Assembly (NCBI GenBank): GCA_030568195.1
Contig: JAJLTO010000013.1
Span: 124,001 to 188,000, forward strand
Direction of reading: 5' to 3'
Origin: Dipodascopsis uninucleata var. uninucleata
Taxonomy: Eukaryota; Ascomycota; Lipomycetes; Lipomycetales; Lipomycetaceae
DNA length: 64,000 bases
The translations under genes and the position numbers were made by a program. Under the pieces are notes generated by a model. The model had not been told where the DNA came from, made no database searches, and was given only the letters and a program-made list of their open reading frames with translations. The first letter of the stretch is position 1. Every line of letters starts with the position of its first letter. This document shows, piece after piece, positions 11,043-21,997 of the stretch.

Positions 11043-11879
11043 TTGCTGTCGCTCATGTGTCTGTTCAAGTCTCCTATTTGACATCCATACCGTTTGTACT
11101 CGACCTTTGCCATTTCTTTCTATGCTCGTCTAACAGTTACCCGCAACTGATACTCAATCGTCATAAATAGAGAGCTTTTATCAAAGAGAAATGAAATAAT
11201 TAATCGCGAGGATAAATAGCCCGAATACAATTTGATGCTGAAAGAGCTCTAGACAGTAAAATAAGCGTTGATAAAGCAGAAAAAGTATTTTTTTATCTAG
11301 TTAGTCAGATATATAGAATGAACGGCACCAGCTCGAGTGACCCCTTTCCCGCCAACCTTCAAGCAGCCTCGCTAGAGCCTTGGGAGGTCTAAAACTATGC
11401 CAAATTGATTTCAGGTCTAATAGGTAATCAACTAAGAACAAGACTATTCCTTTATTAAGAAAGTGTTTCATGGATGGAATCGCTGAGTCAGGCATAGGCC
11501 CGGGAAAATTAAGGCATCTCTCAAACATTGAGCAACTCGTCTCGTCTAAAGGGACCTAAAATTAATCAATTCAATATGAGAACAGTGCAGCTAGATTATA
11601 TCCTTGCACAGCATTTAATTCCTAAACTGCAACTTTAAAAAAAGCTTAACGTTTTTATTTCAGTTACTCCTTTCAGGACAGGGCTTAGTCCACTGTAGAT
11701 AGGCAGTGTTCAGTACGATCATGAGTATATAAATATATTGAGAGGCCCTTTAGAGGGGCTTAGCCGTCAAAGCTCATACGCTTTGTTGTTTCCTGTGAGA
11801 TCCCCTCAGCATTATATAAAAGTTGCTCTCTACCTATATTCTTAACATAAAAACTAAAAGAAACTTAACAGATTGATGT
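11043..11879. promoter_or_regulatory. Divergent upstream region, aldo-keto reductase and Mug113-like gene
   Basis: Holds the promoters of two genes that point away from each other. The only open frame of note (11301-11528, minus strand) has no ATG start and no recognisable features. A TATA-like run lies near 11734-11740, about 140 bp before the plus-strand start. Confidence 0.4.
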
Positions 11880-12869
11880 ATGGGAGCTGCAAAGGAACAA
11901 TTCGAGAGCCGACAATGCAATGGGAGGGCTAAATCAACCGGCGAGCGGTGCAAGATCTTGGTTCGACTACCAGAGTCAGTAGCCAAGCAAACCAAGGACG
12001 TCTTTTGCCGCTATCATACTATAAACCATAGTGATGAATCTGCAAGAAAACCACTGATAGAGATACCTAGCAACCGGCAGTCGTCCCGTCGCACCAATCA
12101 AGCGCCCAAGCAAGAAGTTGTATCAAAGGCTGATTCGGAGAAGGCTGCATATAGCAGTGATAGGAAGAAAGAGAGGGGCTCTTCTTTTTGGAAGCGCCTG
12201 TTCTGTCTATGCGCAGATGAATACAGTAGCAAAAATATCCAACGAGCCAATCCAAGTCGGTCGTCTAACGGCTCGAAGTCGGTCATTACTAGCAACCCAC
12301 TTAAAACTAGCAAGCAACAGCTGAACGCTAACGTCATCTATCCGATAGTGTCACCTGCAGTTCGTTCAAAAAATCTTGCTTTGCTGCGGGCTGAAATGGA
12401 AAAAAAGAAGTTTCAGGCAGATGAGCCTGGATTTATTTATATTTATGAGCATATGGTCACGAACAATGAATCTGGCAATCTACGCTCTAGCCAAAGCTCT
12501 ATCATTCTTTTGAAAATTGGAAGATCAAAAGACGTTGCTAAGCGGATGCATCAGTGGACCAGTCAGTGTTCACATCCAGTGACAATGACTGGCCATTTTC
12601 CGCCGCTAGTTACTTCATCGGAAGAGAAGCAAGTAAGGTGCAAGGCTGTACACTTGGCTGAGCGCCTCATACATCTTGAGCTACGGTCAATCTTTCCTTC
12701 TTCCGCTGATTTTGCAGGTATTTTACCCAACGAGGATCCTAAATCTCGCCAATGCCTAGCCTGTGGAAGAAGGCATCTAGAGTGGTTCGCCATTCGTAAA
12801 TTAGATCTGCATATTGTGTTACGAATCATTGCAAAATGGATAAATTTTGTTGGATTGGAAGAAGATTGA
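11880..12869 (+). CDS. T5orf172/DUF1766 (Mug113-like) GIY-YIG-fold protein
   Basis: A 329-residue single-exon gene. Residues 1-45 hold a short Cys/His block (CNGRAKSTGERC then FCRYH). A low-complexity Ser/Lys/Arg region follows to about residue 155. The T5orf172 domain spans roughly 180-315: GFIYIYEH, then LLKIGRSKDVAKRMHQW, then C-x-x-C near the end (QCLACGRRHLEWF). In this family the IYIY and KIGR segments correspond to the GIY and YIG strands of GIY-YIG nucleases, with the following Arg as the expected catalytic residue. The best-known fungal member is fission yeast mug113, which is induced in meiosis. Whether it cuts nucleic acid is not shown. The domain also occurs in phages, but this is an ordinary fungal host gene. 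Confidence 0.78.
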   Translation: MGAAKEQFESRQCNGRAKSTGERCKILVRLPESVAKQTKDVFCRYHTINHSDESARKPLIEIPSNRQSSRRTNQAPKQEVVSKADSEKAAYSSDRKKERGSSFWKRLFCLCADEYSSKNIQRANPSRSSNGSKSVITSNPLKTSKQQLNANVIYPIVSPAVRSKNLALLRAEMEKKKFQADEPGFIYIYEHMVTNNESGNLRSSQSSIILLKIGRSKDVAKRMHQWTSQCSHPVTMTGHFPPLVTSSEEKQVRCKAVHLAERLIHLELRSIFPSSADFAGILPNEDPKSRQCLACGRRHLEWFAIRKLDLHIVLRIIAKWINFVGLEED

Positions 12870-13005
12870 GGAGTGTAATTTAGTAGTTACTATTAATCTA
12901 TTTCTCAAATAGATTTTCTTTTCTAACTCATTTGGCTTCTATGTACGGTTGCCCAGTTAAATTTCCTTTACTTCAGCATTGAGATAACGAAGTCTTTTAT
13001 CTTGT
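12870..13005. other. Short convergent gap
   Basis: Only 136 bp separate the stop codons of the Mug113-like gene and COQ8, so the two 3' UTRs probably overlap or abut. Confidence 0.5.
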
Positions 13006-14771
13006 TCAGTTACCACGTTCTACCGTCTCGTAAAATATTCGTCTGGTAGGAATACGCGCCTTAAGCTTAGCACACAAAAGAAAAGCACCACTAAGCTTGC
13101 GATGCAAACTATATGTTTCTTCAGGAGGAGGTGTCAAACGCTCTTTCAGCATAATAGGAATATATGACCTAACACGATCTGTTACTGTTTGATTCGAAAA
13201 ATCATATAGTTCATCTAAGTTTTCAGTCTGCTTAAATGGCTCGGCTAAAGTAAGGATACTGTCGATATGTGCATTCAACATAGTGGGAGATTCCAGTCCA
13301 GTTATGTAGTTCAATTTTAAACTGTATTCTTCACAGCCCTTTCGGTCGCCTCTGACCGCAGCTTTTAATACACCAATATATGAATCGACGAACTCCTTGG
13401 AGTATGCTCTTGATGCACCAAAATCAAGTAGTTCGATTTTTTTTGTTTGATCATTGTACAAAAAATTGGTCCAATTTGGATCTGTTTGCATGTATCTGAA
13501 CTGTGCAACTTCTCGTAAGCAAAGCTCCATGATTTTGCTTGCGATCCAGTTTTTAGTATCCTGAGAGAGTGAGTCATTCTTTGTCACTCCTGTTCCCCAC
13601 ATTCGCTCCATTGTTAGCACTTTTGAAGTACTCAGGTCCTCGAGCACTTCAGGTACAACAAAATCTGTATCATCCTTTAAAAGCTCTCTAAATTTCTTGA
13701 GTCCTTGAGCTTCCCTGGTATAGTCGCATTCCCAACCAAGCTCCATGCTTGCATTTGCAATAGTCTTGTCAAGGTATAATCCTGCAGGAAGCAGTTTTGA
13801 CGCGGTCAACAGCACACCGAGATTCTTCAAATCGGATGATATAGAGCTTGCCACTCCCGGATATTGAATCTTAACAGCAACTGGTTTCCCATTATCAGCA
13901 AGAACGGCTGCATGAACCTGGCCGATTGATGCAGCAGCCATAGGTATGTCTTCAAAAGAAGAGAATGCATTTCTCCAATCTTTGCCCAACTCCTGTTGCA
14001 TAACTCTCTCAAGCTGTCTACGAGGCATGTAATCTGCACTATCCTGGACCCTTGTCAAAATGGTTTGAATTTCGGGAGGGAGGAAGCTAGCATCTTCGCA
14101 GACATGACATTAATTAGTAACAATGTATGGCAATGACAGTTGTCAAATATATAATAATTACCTTGGAAACTGAGCATCTGTCCCAATTTTAGAGCTGCAC
14201 CTCTCATTTTCGAGAGTTTACGAACCATCATCTCTAAATTTCCCGGATTCATAATAACAGATCCACTGTTCTGCTCCTCTGATCCCATTCGACGGATACC
14301 CTCGCGAACAGCACCAATTCCTATTCCTGTTGCAAGCACCCCATATTCGAACAAACGGCTAAACCTTGACGACGGAACTGCCGATTCAGTCATTCTATGA
14401 GGTCTAGAATGTTCATTACCGCGCGCAATCTCTGCCTTCTTGGTTGGCGAAGAAGGACGTGAAGCGTTGCTGGATATGGCGTTTCCAGTTTTTGTCGAAT
14501 AATGCCTTCTGCCTTTATCGCTTGTACTTATCTTAGAGGATAATGTTCCGTTTGCAGTAAAAGAAGCATTACTAGATGTAGATCTAGTAGTTGTGTTGCC
14601 ACTGCTCTCCTCCTTTCTAGGCCGATGCTTTCTTGCATCTCGTTCTCGAAGCCACTGTGTCAACGACGAAAATCTGTAAAATTCTCGAGCCTTTACTCTG
14701 TACAGCTCGCATGAGCGAGTCGCCACTTGACTCGCTGCAGTGGTAAGACGAACTAGATCCGATATTGTCAT
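13006..14771 (-). CDS. COQ8: COQ8/ABC1 atypical kinase for ubiquinone synthesis
   Basis: Mitochondrial matrix UbiB-family ATPase that supports assembly of the coenzyme Q biosynthetic complex. Two exons, 14771-14162 and 14093-13006, encode 565 residues. The 68-nt intron starts GTAATT and ends AAG; splicing joins [10 protein letters not shown] to [10 protein letters not shown]. Residues 1-130 are basic and Ser/Thr-rich, consistent with a targeting sequence. The family signature elements are visible: the segment [23 protein letters not shown] (195-198, inhibitory KxGQ motif), the Ala-rich loop AAAS (256-259) that replaces the glycine loop, the ATP-binding Lys in VAVKIQYPG (about 278), ExD in WECDY (325-327), DPNWTNF and DFG (427-429). 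All key residues are intact. It is divergent from ERF4. Confidence 0.96.
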
Positions 14772-15273
14772 CAGAAATCGAAGCTTAATTGGAGCAAATT
14801 TATTAATATCTGATTATATACTTTAGGATTCTTTGAAGTTATTTATTCATAAAGCGGATTAACACTAATAGAAAATACTGCCAACAAATTTAGTTTTTGA
14901 TATTTCTCCCACATTACCTTGGTCCAAATAACATTTTCCAGGCACGGCAGCCTATCTTGTCATGAGAGCCATGCATTATTAGCCATAACCTCTTGTGAAA
15001 ACAGGCTTAGAAGTCACTTAAATGTAAGGATTTTGATTTTATATTATAATACTAATGGATAGCTAAGATGCTTGCTTAGAATAGGTGATCTGTTATTACA
15101 AGTCTTGTATATCACTTATCAAGGTACGTATTATCGGTCTTCATCTATGATTAATGACCATTAGCTGGTAAGAGATTAAGCATAATAGATACTGATTCGA
15201 ATAAACGTATAGGCTGACGGCTGGTCAAGAGTGCAGATTCTTATAGGTGTATTTGTGTGGCTCTATATGACCT
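14772..15273. promoter_or_regulatory. Divergent upstream region of COQ8 and ERF4
   Basis: A 502-bp AT-rich gap between two start codons pointing in opposite directions. No gene is seen and no motif stands out. Confidence 0.4.
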
Positions 15274-15843
15274 ATGAGTGATAGATCTGAAGATACCAGC
15301 CAGTGGCCAGCTTCGGCCGATGACTACGAGACTACGTACACTTCTCCTTCCGGCATACACAGTGAACCTTTGAGTCCTTTCGTTGTATTAGCTGATATTC
15401 GGGCACCTAACAAAACATATGACAGAATAGTGCGCGTTAACCGAGTATATTTGCGACCTGAGTTCATTGGTATTCCTGTATTCAATGACATATTTCCTGG
15501 AGAGTTCATATCAGATTTTATCAATGAAGCTGAATGGCATCACATCCTTGGGACTGTGAACAGCCAACTGAGAGTGATGTTTGATCCGTTATCTCTAGGA
15601 AATGTAATTGAGGGAACAATAAACTTGATGACATGTTGGATTTTTGATAAACTTATCGCTCGCATAGCGGGTAACAAGTCCAAATCCATGGATCAATTGA
15701 TAAAGAGTTTGAACGACTCGGTCTTATCAGGGCGAAATATTAAACTTGAAAGTCCCACGAAGTCAGCGTTCATGACTCTTGATTTTTATTTAAGTACTAC
15801 GATCACAGAAAAGTCGACAAACCCATCAAGCCCTGAAAATTGA
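15274..15843 (+). CDS. ERF4: ERF4-like palmitoyltransferase subunit (Golgin A7/ERF4 domain)
   Basis: A single-exon gene of 189 residues. In yeasts Erf4/Shr5 partners the DHHC enzyme Erf2 at the ER or Golgi and is needed to palmitoylate Ras. Residues 1-60 are polar. Residues about 60-170 fit the Golgin A7/ERF4 domain in its usual order: VFNDIFPGEF, then INEAEWHHILGTVNSQL, then DPLSLGNVIEGTINLMTCWI, then the hydrophilic helix SMDQLIKSLNDSVLSGRNI and LESPTKSAFMTLDFYL. The length is close to other fungal members. The central LMTCWIF region would dip into or lie on the membrane. Assignment rests on motif order remembered from the family, not on a search. Confidence 0.72.
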   Translation: MSDRSEDTSQWPASADDYETTYTSPSGIHSEPLSPFVVLADIRAPNKTYDRIVRVNRVYLRPEFIGIPVFNDIFPGEFISDFINEAEWHHILGTVNSQLRVMFDPLSLGNVIEGTINLMTCWIFDKLIARIAGNKSKSMDQLIKSLNDSVLSGRNIKLESPTKSAFMTLDFYLSTTITEKSTNPSSPEN

Positions 15844-16243
15844 GTATAACAACAGTATAGGTAACGCGTTAATTGATGGTTTGAAAGCTTAACCTTTTGA
15901 TTTGCAAACACGCAACTGAATAACTGCAATCTTTTCAATTTAGAAATTTAAAATGCTTAGTAAATGCTAATGAGCACTTAAAATATTTGAAACTTGTAAA
16001 AGCCACTTCATTGAAAAATAAGAACACTTATAAGCAACTTATATCACCATCAACGACATCGTTATGCTTGAGAAACTGAATCCTCACACAAACTAAACGA
16101 TAATAATACTATCATCGCTCCTCAGACAAACACGAAGCCCTCAAAAAGAATATAAAGAAAGTTCAACATCAATAATAAAAATAATTAGAAATAAATAATT
16201 ATAAATACGTAAAATTCTTAGTTACTTCAAGAATTACACTTAA
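15844..16243. other. Convergent gap, ERF4 and HEM1 3' sides
   Basis: AT-rich 3' flanks of two convergent genes. No gene or structured element is seen. Confidence 0.5.
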
Positions 16244-18152
16244 TCAAGCAGTGGCCTCAATAGCTTCAATAGTAATAGTCTGCTTCTCCTTCTGGATGAT
16301 TTCCACAGGTTCAATCTTTGATGGAGTAATTAGACCAAGCTGAGCATCAGACCAAATTGGAATGACAAGCTCACTATCCTTCTCACCAACACCAGCAAGA
16401 CCACCAACAGCTTCCCAGTCAGCAACGCGTTTGATACCAAGCTCCTTCCACACAGAATCCAAAGCACCAACCAACTGATCAGCAAGCACCGGTCCATGGC
16501 CAGGAGTAGGGGTTACACGAAGACGCTCCTGTCCAACAGGAACAGTTGGATAGTTAATAGCCTGAACATAGATGTTGTGCTTCTCCAACAGTAAATCTGA
16601 TGCAATCTTTGCAGTATTAGCATCGCCGACAAGAACAGGAACGATATGTGACGGATTAGGAACAACTGGAATTCCAAGCTTTGCAAGCTGAGACTTAACA
16701 TAACGAGTATTAACTTGCTGTGCACTTCTGTCTTTAATGCTCTTCTTTTGATACTGAATAGCTGTTTTGGCACCTGCCATAACAGAAGGAGGAAGCGAAG
16801 TAGTAAAAATGAAACCAGGAGCAAGAGATCTAATCATATCAACAAAAAAAGAGGAACCAGCGATATAGCCACCAACACAACCATAGGCTTTTCCAAGAGT
16901 ACCAGTAATAATATCAACTCGATCTGAAACTGTCTGATCATGACGGCCTTCGGCATGAGCTTCGTAATCCAAATGCTCTGCGACACCAGCACCACTTGGA
17001 CCATACATACCAACAGCATGCACTTCATCCAGGAAAGTAATGGCACCATACTTATCAGCTAAATCACAAATTTTTTCAATGGGAGCTACAGAACCGCACA
17101 TGGAATAAACAGATTCAAATGCAATGATCTTAGGAACCTCTGGTGGAAGAGTCTTCAACTTCGCTTCAAGATCTTCCATATCATTATGCTTAAAAACAAT
17201 TTTTCTGGCACCTGAATGCCTAATTCCTTGAATCATAGAAGCATGATTCAATTGATCAGAGAGAATAACACAGTTTGGTAACTTGGATCCAAGAGTAGAC
17301 AAAGTAGCATCGTTGGCAACATAACAGGAGGAAAATACAAGAGCTGCTTCTTTAGAATGAAGATGAGCAAGCTCCTTTTCAAGCTCAATAGCATGCTTAT
17401 TATGACCCGCAATGTTTCGAGTACCACCAGCACCAGCACCATAACGATCCAAAGTGTCATGCATTGTCTTAAGAACTTCTTTATTCTTGCTCATTCCAAG
17501 ATAATCGTTGGAGCACCAAACAGTCACACGCTCATCTTCAGCAAACATATGAGCCTTTGGAAACTCTCTGGCAAGACGATTAATATTATTAAAATATCGA
17601 TACGACTTGTCCTTGTGCTTCTTCATAAGTTCATTTTCATAAAAACCTTCATAATCAAAAGAATTAATAGCACGTTTCGAATGTTTGATAGACTTCGCGA
17701 CTTCTGGTTTGTCAGTTGTACCAGCAGCTGCCTTCATAACGGCCAGGCCATGTTTGCAAATTCCTAAATAAAGAGTCAGTAAGGCTTGCACTCTCAACAA
17801 TCAACCACAGACTGCCTTGAATTAAAAAAAAATTATTTAATCAAATTGAAAAACACAACATACCCTTTGACGTGTCGAAGACACCAACTTTAGCATGGAC
17901 ACTCTCAATGCTAGTCTCATTTGCCTTAGTTGGCGAAGAGTGCTCGAAATTCAATGGCTTCGTCGAAGTAGCATAATTTCTAGAAGCCTGCACTGCCATT
18001 GCATCGCCCATGATAGGACATTTCTGGGCAGCAGCCTGAAGACTTGAAGCACCATTGGCAGAGATAGACGAAGAAAGAGAACGCAACTTCGAAGGTGAAG
18101 TCTTCTTCAAGAACGGGCAGAAAACCCTCGATTGACGAGCAAGCATCTCCAT
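16244..18152 (-). CDS. HEM1: 5-aminolevulinate synthase, mitochondrial
   Basis: Makes 5-aminolevulinate from glycine and succinyl-CoA, the first step of haem synthesis, in the mitochondrial matrix with pyridoxal phosphate. Two exons, 18152-17864 and 17763-16244, encode 602 residues. The 100-nt intron starts GTATGT; splicing joins GVFDTSKG to [10 protein letters not shown]. The presequence contains two Cys-Pro haem-regulatory motifs, FCPF (Cys12) and KCPIM (Cys45), as in animal and other fungal [16 protein letters not shown] (from about 205), [12 protein letters not shown] and the PLP lysine in TGTLGKAYG (about 388) are intact. The mature start is probably near residue 95-110. The C-terminal tail after VADWEAVGG extends about 60 residues, a usual feature of eukaryotic ALAS. 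Import control by haem through the CP motifs is inferred from family knowledge. A second in-frame ATG two codons downstream (18146) is also possible. Confidence 0.97.
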
Positions 18153-19800
18153 CTTCACAAATCTACTATCTGACAATTACGCGATTTAGAATTCCTTGAT
18201 AGTGCTCTATATTACTTTGCAGTGCGTTGTCCTTTATGACAATGCTTGCGTATTGATATTGAGACCTATTAGTGAAATGAAAAAGATGTGAGAAGTAGCT
18301 ACTATTTTATTTGCGTAGAAAATCTTTCAGTAAGCTGACTTCATGCAGGTGTGGCTTCGGAGCACCTAAGAGGCCTTAATTTTCGCCGAATAGACTAAAT
18401 AATCTTCGACTTCTAATTGGCTTATTAGCCTCAAATTGTGGCTGATAGTGCTAATTATGTTAGATATTATTGGTCAAAAGTGTGTGGCGTATACTGCGGT
18501 CGAGACTAATTTGTTAGTTTCTGGCTTATCTTGCACTAAACTATCCACCATGATCGTCCAGATACGGTATATAAATCCCCTTAACCATGATCACATAGTA
18601 TTCATCTACCAACAACACTGCTAGTAGAAACCCTCAGGCTTCTATATCCGGTGTAGAATGTGATACATGGTGATTATTTAGTACTATAGCCTGTCAAGCT
18701 TTTGTACGCGACTCGATTTATAATAATTCGGGTCGTGGCCCGGCGGCTAGTTGATTGCTAGCAATATGGAACAGCCGATATTTCGGACACGGCTCCTAGA
18801 CACCTAGAAATCTATTTGCAGCTAATGGCTAAAAACAATAGCTAACAGTCGGTCAGGACGTATGTGGATTAAAGCCATTTCGCACCTCGAGATAATGATT
18901 GATATCAATATAGGTGGCAAACTATGATAGTCGACTGTGCATTCTATCAGCATCATTGATCCCAGAAAAACTTCAAATCAAGTCTACTTGTTGGCATGCA
19001 AACATATTAGTGTAAACTTTTTACTCGTAGATATCTAGAGCTATAGATAACTGATCAGTCAAATCAAAGTGGTCTTATATTTTACAATTCTGTGACAGTA
19101 CAGTTAGCTCGATGCCAGTAACTGGGGGGATACAGCAGCTGCGTAGTGTTGTGCTCCAATTACCTTGTTCGTAAGGAGATCGTTTACAAGCATTCATACT
19201 TCGGATATGCGAAGTATGCATGGAAAATTCAGTTGCACGTAACATTATATCTTGTTGTTTGCGATTTGTATGATTACTGTGTCATATTAGATACCATTTA
19301 CTGTAGAGTTCTTGTTGTTCGTGGAGAGAACCTGAGGTCAAGTATTAAGAATGCAGGTCTAGTTCTCTTGGACTCTTACAGATATTACTTCTCTCCAGAA
19401 AGTAATTCTATTTTGGTACGCTCGCTCTTTCAGCTCATGCTTCTTAGTGTAATCCTGACAAAGAATGCAGTTGACTGGGAGATGATTATAAATAGAGCGC
19501 TATTCAGTGTCAGAAAGTCTGTTCAAATTCCTTATCATTAAGGTTCGCTGCAAAGGCAAAAATAGATAAGATTAATCTTATCTGCTGTAATGCACGAAGA
19601 CGAAGATGAACAATGAATGCAGTGCTTACGAAAGATCCGCCCGAACTTGAATGAATTCTAGTTAAGTTGACGGCATTTGGGTGATTAGTAACCTAAATAA
19701 CGGAAAATTATTTATTCTAGTAGTATCGTTTTATAGATATATATATAAGTTCTAAATATTAATATTCCATTATGTAAACATTAAAAAGACCCAGTCTCTG
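18153..19800. other. 1.6-kb gap upstream of HEM1
   Basis: Contains the HEM1 promoter and the 3' side of MID1. A plus-strand frame at 19146-19541 has 131 codons but begins with GTG, has no ATG near its start and no recognisable motif. I do not call a gene. Confidence 0.45.
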
Positions 19801-21387
19801 TTACATAAGATTACATATCGATACATTGAGCAGAATAGTTCCAAAGACAGCATATAATATTTGTCGGCTTGTCACCTGCTTCTTGCTGCTTACACTATAT
19901 TGAGTTGCTGGACCCAGAAAGTTGCATCCAAGACCTTGAGTACCGAAGTTTGACGTGTAGCCAACATTGGCATATGACAGATTCAGGCCTTTACCTTCGT
20001 ACGGACATGTGAACTGTAAGTCAGAAGGACAATCTTGCATCACCTTATGACACACGCTAGCACAGGGCAATAGTTCGTAATATGGTAGAGGATTGAGCTC
20101 TGTGTTCATTATATCGTTTCTTGACGATCCCGTATCACGATATATTGTAGACGTGTTAGAGCCACCGATAGAGCTATCCGTACACCTGGGAATCGTGGTC
20201 GCACAGAGCCATCTCTTGTAGCTTAGATCGCAGTCAGCACAGGTTCGCATAACAGTATACCGAATATCCTCAGCTAAGTCACAAGTCATGAGCTGCATGG
20301 TCTTATTGAAACCGTCATAAAGTGATTGCGCGTTTTGATCAAACCAATCGCGTAGTGCGTCCTGGGAAATCGAATTGCTCGTAGGTACAGCATATGCAAC
20401 CTCCGAACAAAAATCTAAATCGTATATTATTGTACATGAGCTGGTCCTTTTCGTTGCAAAATATGCTGAAGGATATGCTTCTGCTAAATCGCCATTAGTT
20501 GTATTTGGTTTCGTAACATACGCTTTGTACTGATACGAAGAATTCAGCCCTTTCACGTAAAACAACTCTCTGGAATTATTTCCCCACAATTTTTGAGTAA
20601 TGCTTATATCTGCTTGCGCATCTGTAGCAACAAAATGTCCATTTGTTATTGCGCAGTATGAACGATATATAGTCTCAACTGACAGATCAAAATCCGGATA
20701 TATATATAAATTATAGATTCGATCAGTGTCGCTTTCAATTGCTGTTGAATCTGTTGTCAGTAATAGTGCTTCCGTCTGAGCCGTATCCAAAGCATATAAA
20801 CCATCTTCCGCGGTAAAAAGAGATATATTTTTATTCGTCGTAGCCAACATAGAGATTGTCCAGTTTCCCGAATATTTGCTCACGTTATACGTTGGTGCAG
20901 CCATTGCAATATGAAGATCTTCTCCAAGCGCTGGATTAGTGTAATTCATGAGACCAAATTCCAGCTCACTGTAAGAATCATAATTCGTAGTATTTAGTTC
21001 TGCTACCGTAGAGGATTCCATAGTTATAAGGCTTAGACTCAAATCACTTGTGTAATCATCGAAAAGACCGAGATAGTTTTCAGTTGTAACTGACTCGAAT
21101 ATTTGAGGCTGCGTGCAGACTGAGCCATAGACGTAAATAGTCTCACCAGCATATGATGTACTTTCCGTTTCTTTAGCAAATCGAAATTGAACAGTCTGGC
21201 CCGCAGATAGTGATGCAAAAACAGGTACACTATCTGACAGGTCTATTTCTGTTATGGTAGCGGCAGTCCCAATGTCATGGAGAATGACGTTTTGGACATG
21301 ATTACTATCATCATGACTATGCTTAGTAGACACATGGCATAATACCAGTCTACTAATCACTAAGGAAATTAATATGAAGAAACTCAT
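19801..21387 (-). CDS. MID1: Stretch-activated calcium channel subunit MID1
   Basis: Regulatory partner of the Cch1 high-affinity calcium channel in the plasma membrane and ER. A single exon of 528 residues starts at the ATG at 21387; the frame extends four codons further without an ATG. The N-terminus is a signal peptide (MSFFILISLVISRLVLCHVS). The long ectodomain carries at least ten N-glycosylation sequons. The C-terminal third has the paired cysteine pattern that defines Mid1: CADCDLSYKRWLCATTIPRC, then PCASVCHKVMQDCP and LGCNF. A weakly hydrophobic C-terminus (ILYAVFGTILLNVSICNL) could anchor it. The length is near that of yeast Mid1 (about 548). Channel activity depends on Cch1, which is not in the window. 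Confidence 0.9.
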   Translation of the reverse strand: MSFFILISLVISRLVLCHVSTKHSHDDSNHVQNVILHDIGTAATITEIDLSDSVPVFASLSAGQTVQFRFAKETESTSYAGETIYVYGSVCTQPQIFESVTTENYLGLFDDYTSDLSLSLITMESSTVAELNTTNYDSYSELEFGLMNYTNPALGEDLHIAMAAPTYNVSKYSGNWTISMLATTNKNISLFTAEDGLYALDTAQTEALLLTTDSTAIESDTDRIYNLYIYPDFDLSVETIYRSYCAITNGHFVATDAQADISITQKLWGNNSRELFYVKGLNSSYQYKAYVTKPNTTNGDLAEAYPSAYFATKRTSSCTIIYDLDFCSEVAYAVPTSNSISQDALRDWFDQNAQSLYDGFNKTMQLMTCDLAEDIRYTVMRTCADCDLSYKRWLCATTIPRCTDSSIGGSNTSTIYRDTGSSRNDIMNTELNPLPYYELLPCASVCHKVMQDCPSDLQFTCPYEGKGLNLSYANVGYTSNFGTQGLGCNFLGPATQYSVSSKKQVTSRQILYAVFGTILLNVSICNLM

Positions 21388-21997
21388 AGAGCATGACACC
21401 AGATAAATGCCTACTATGTAATATTAGTATGATAATGGCATTTCGAGTATAGCCATAGCTAAACCCTTACTCGATCGTTAAATTTCTCTTACCACGATTC
21501 AAGAGATAATTTTGTCAGATGTCCTCTAGGAGTTTTCGCCAGCCTAGTCGAGATTCTTAACTATATCTACTTTTATCTTACACGTAAATCTATAAATCTC
21601 TCTATTGAAGAGTGTTCTCTATTGATATCTATGAGGCTGTTGAAACAAAACTGTCTATTGTAACGAAGTTCTATTTTTGAATACACGTTTTTCTTAAATT
21701 GTCCCAAATGAACATCAGACAAGCTAATAAATATAATTTAAACTTAGGTTTCCACTGCCAGCAATACCTACAAGAAATCGGATCAATCTACAGTTCATAC
21801 ATTTTAATATCGCAGAGGTAAATGAAAACGAATATTTTAAATTCAACGCTGCGTTGGCCATAAGAAAAATCACTTATAATTGATACAACATAGACTCCAA
21901 AAAAAAAGCCAATACAAGCGATATTTAATCTCTCAAAATACATAGTGTATATAATTCAAATAAAATCTTATGTACAGAAATCTGATCATGCTATACA
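21388..21997. other. Gap between MID1 start and the unknown 440-residue gene
   Basis: Contains the MID1 upstream region and the 3' flank of the next minus-strand gene. AT-rich, without a supported gene. Confidence 0.5.

Noticed and set aside
11880-12869. T5orf172 domain as a sign of a phage-derived or virus-like insert
   Set aside because: The domain is widespread in fungal nuclear genes (Mug113-like); the neighbours are ordinary and there are no element ends.
19146-19541. 131-codon plus-strand frame upstream of HEM1
   Set aside because: Begins with GTG, has no early ATG, no motif and no splice partner.
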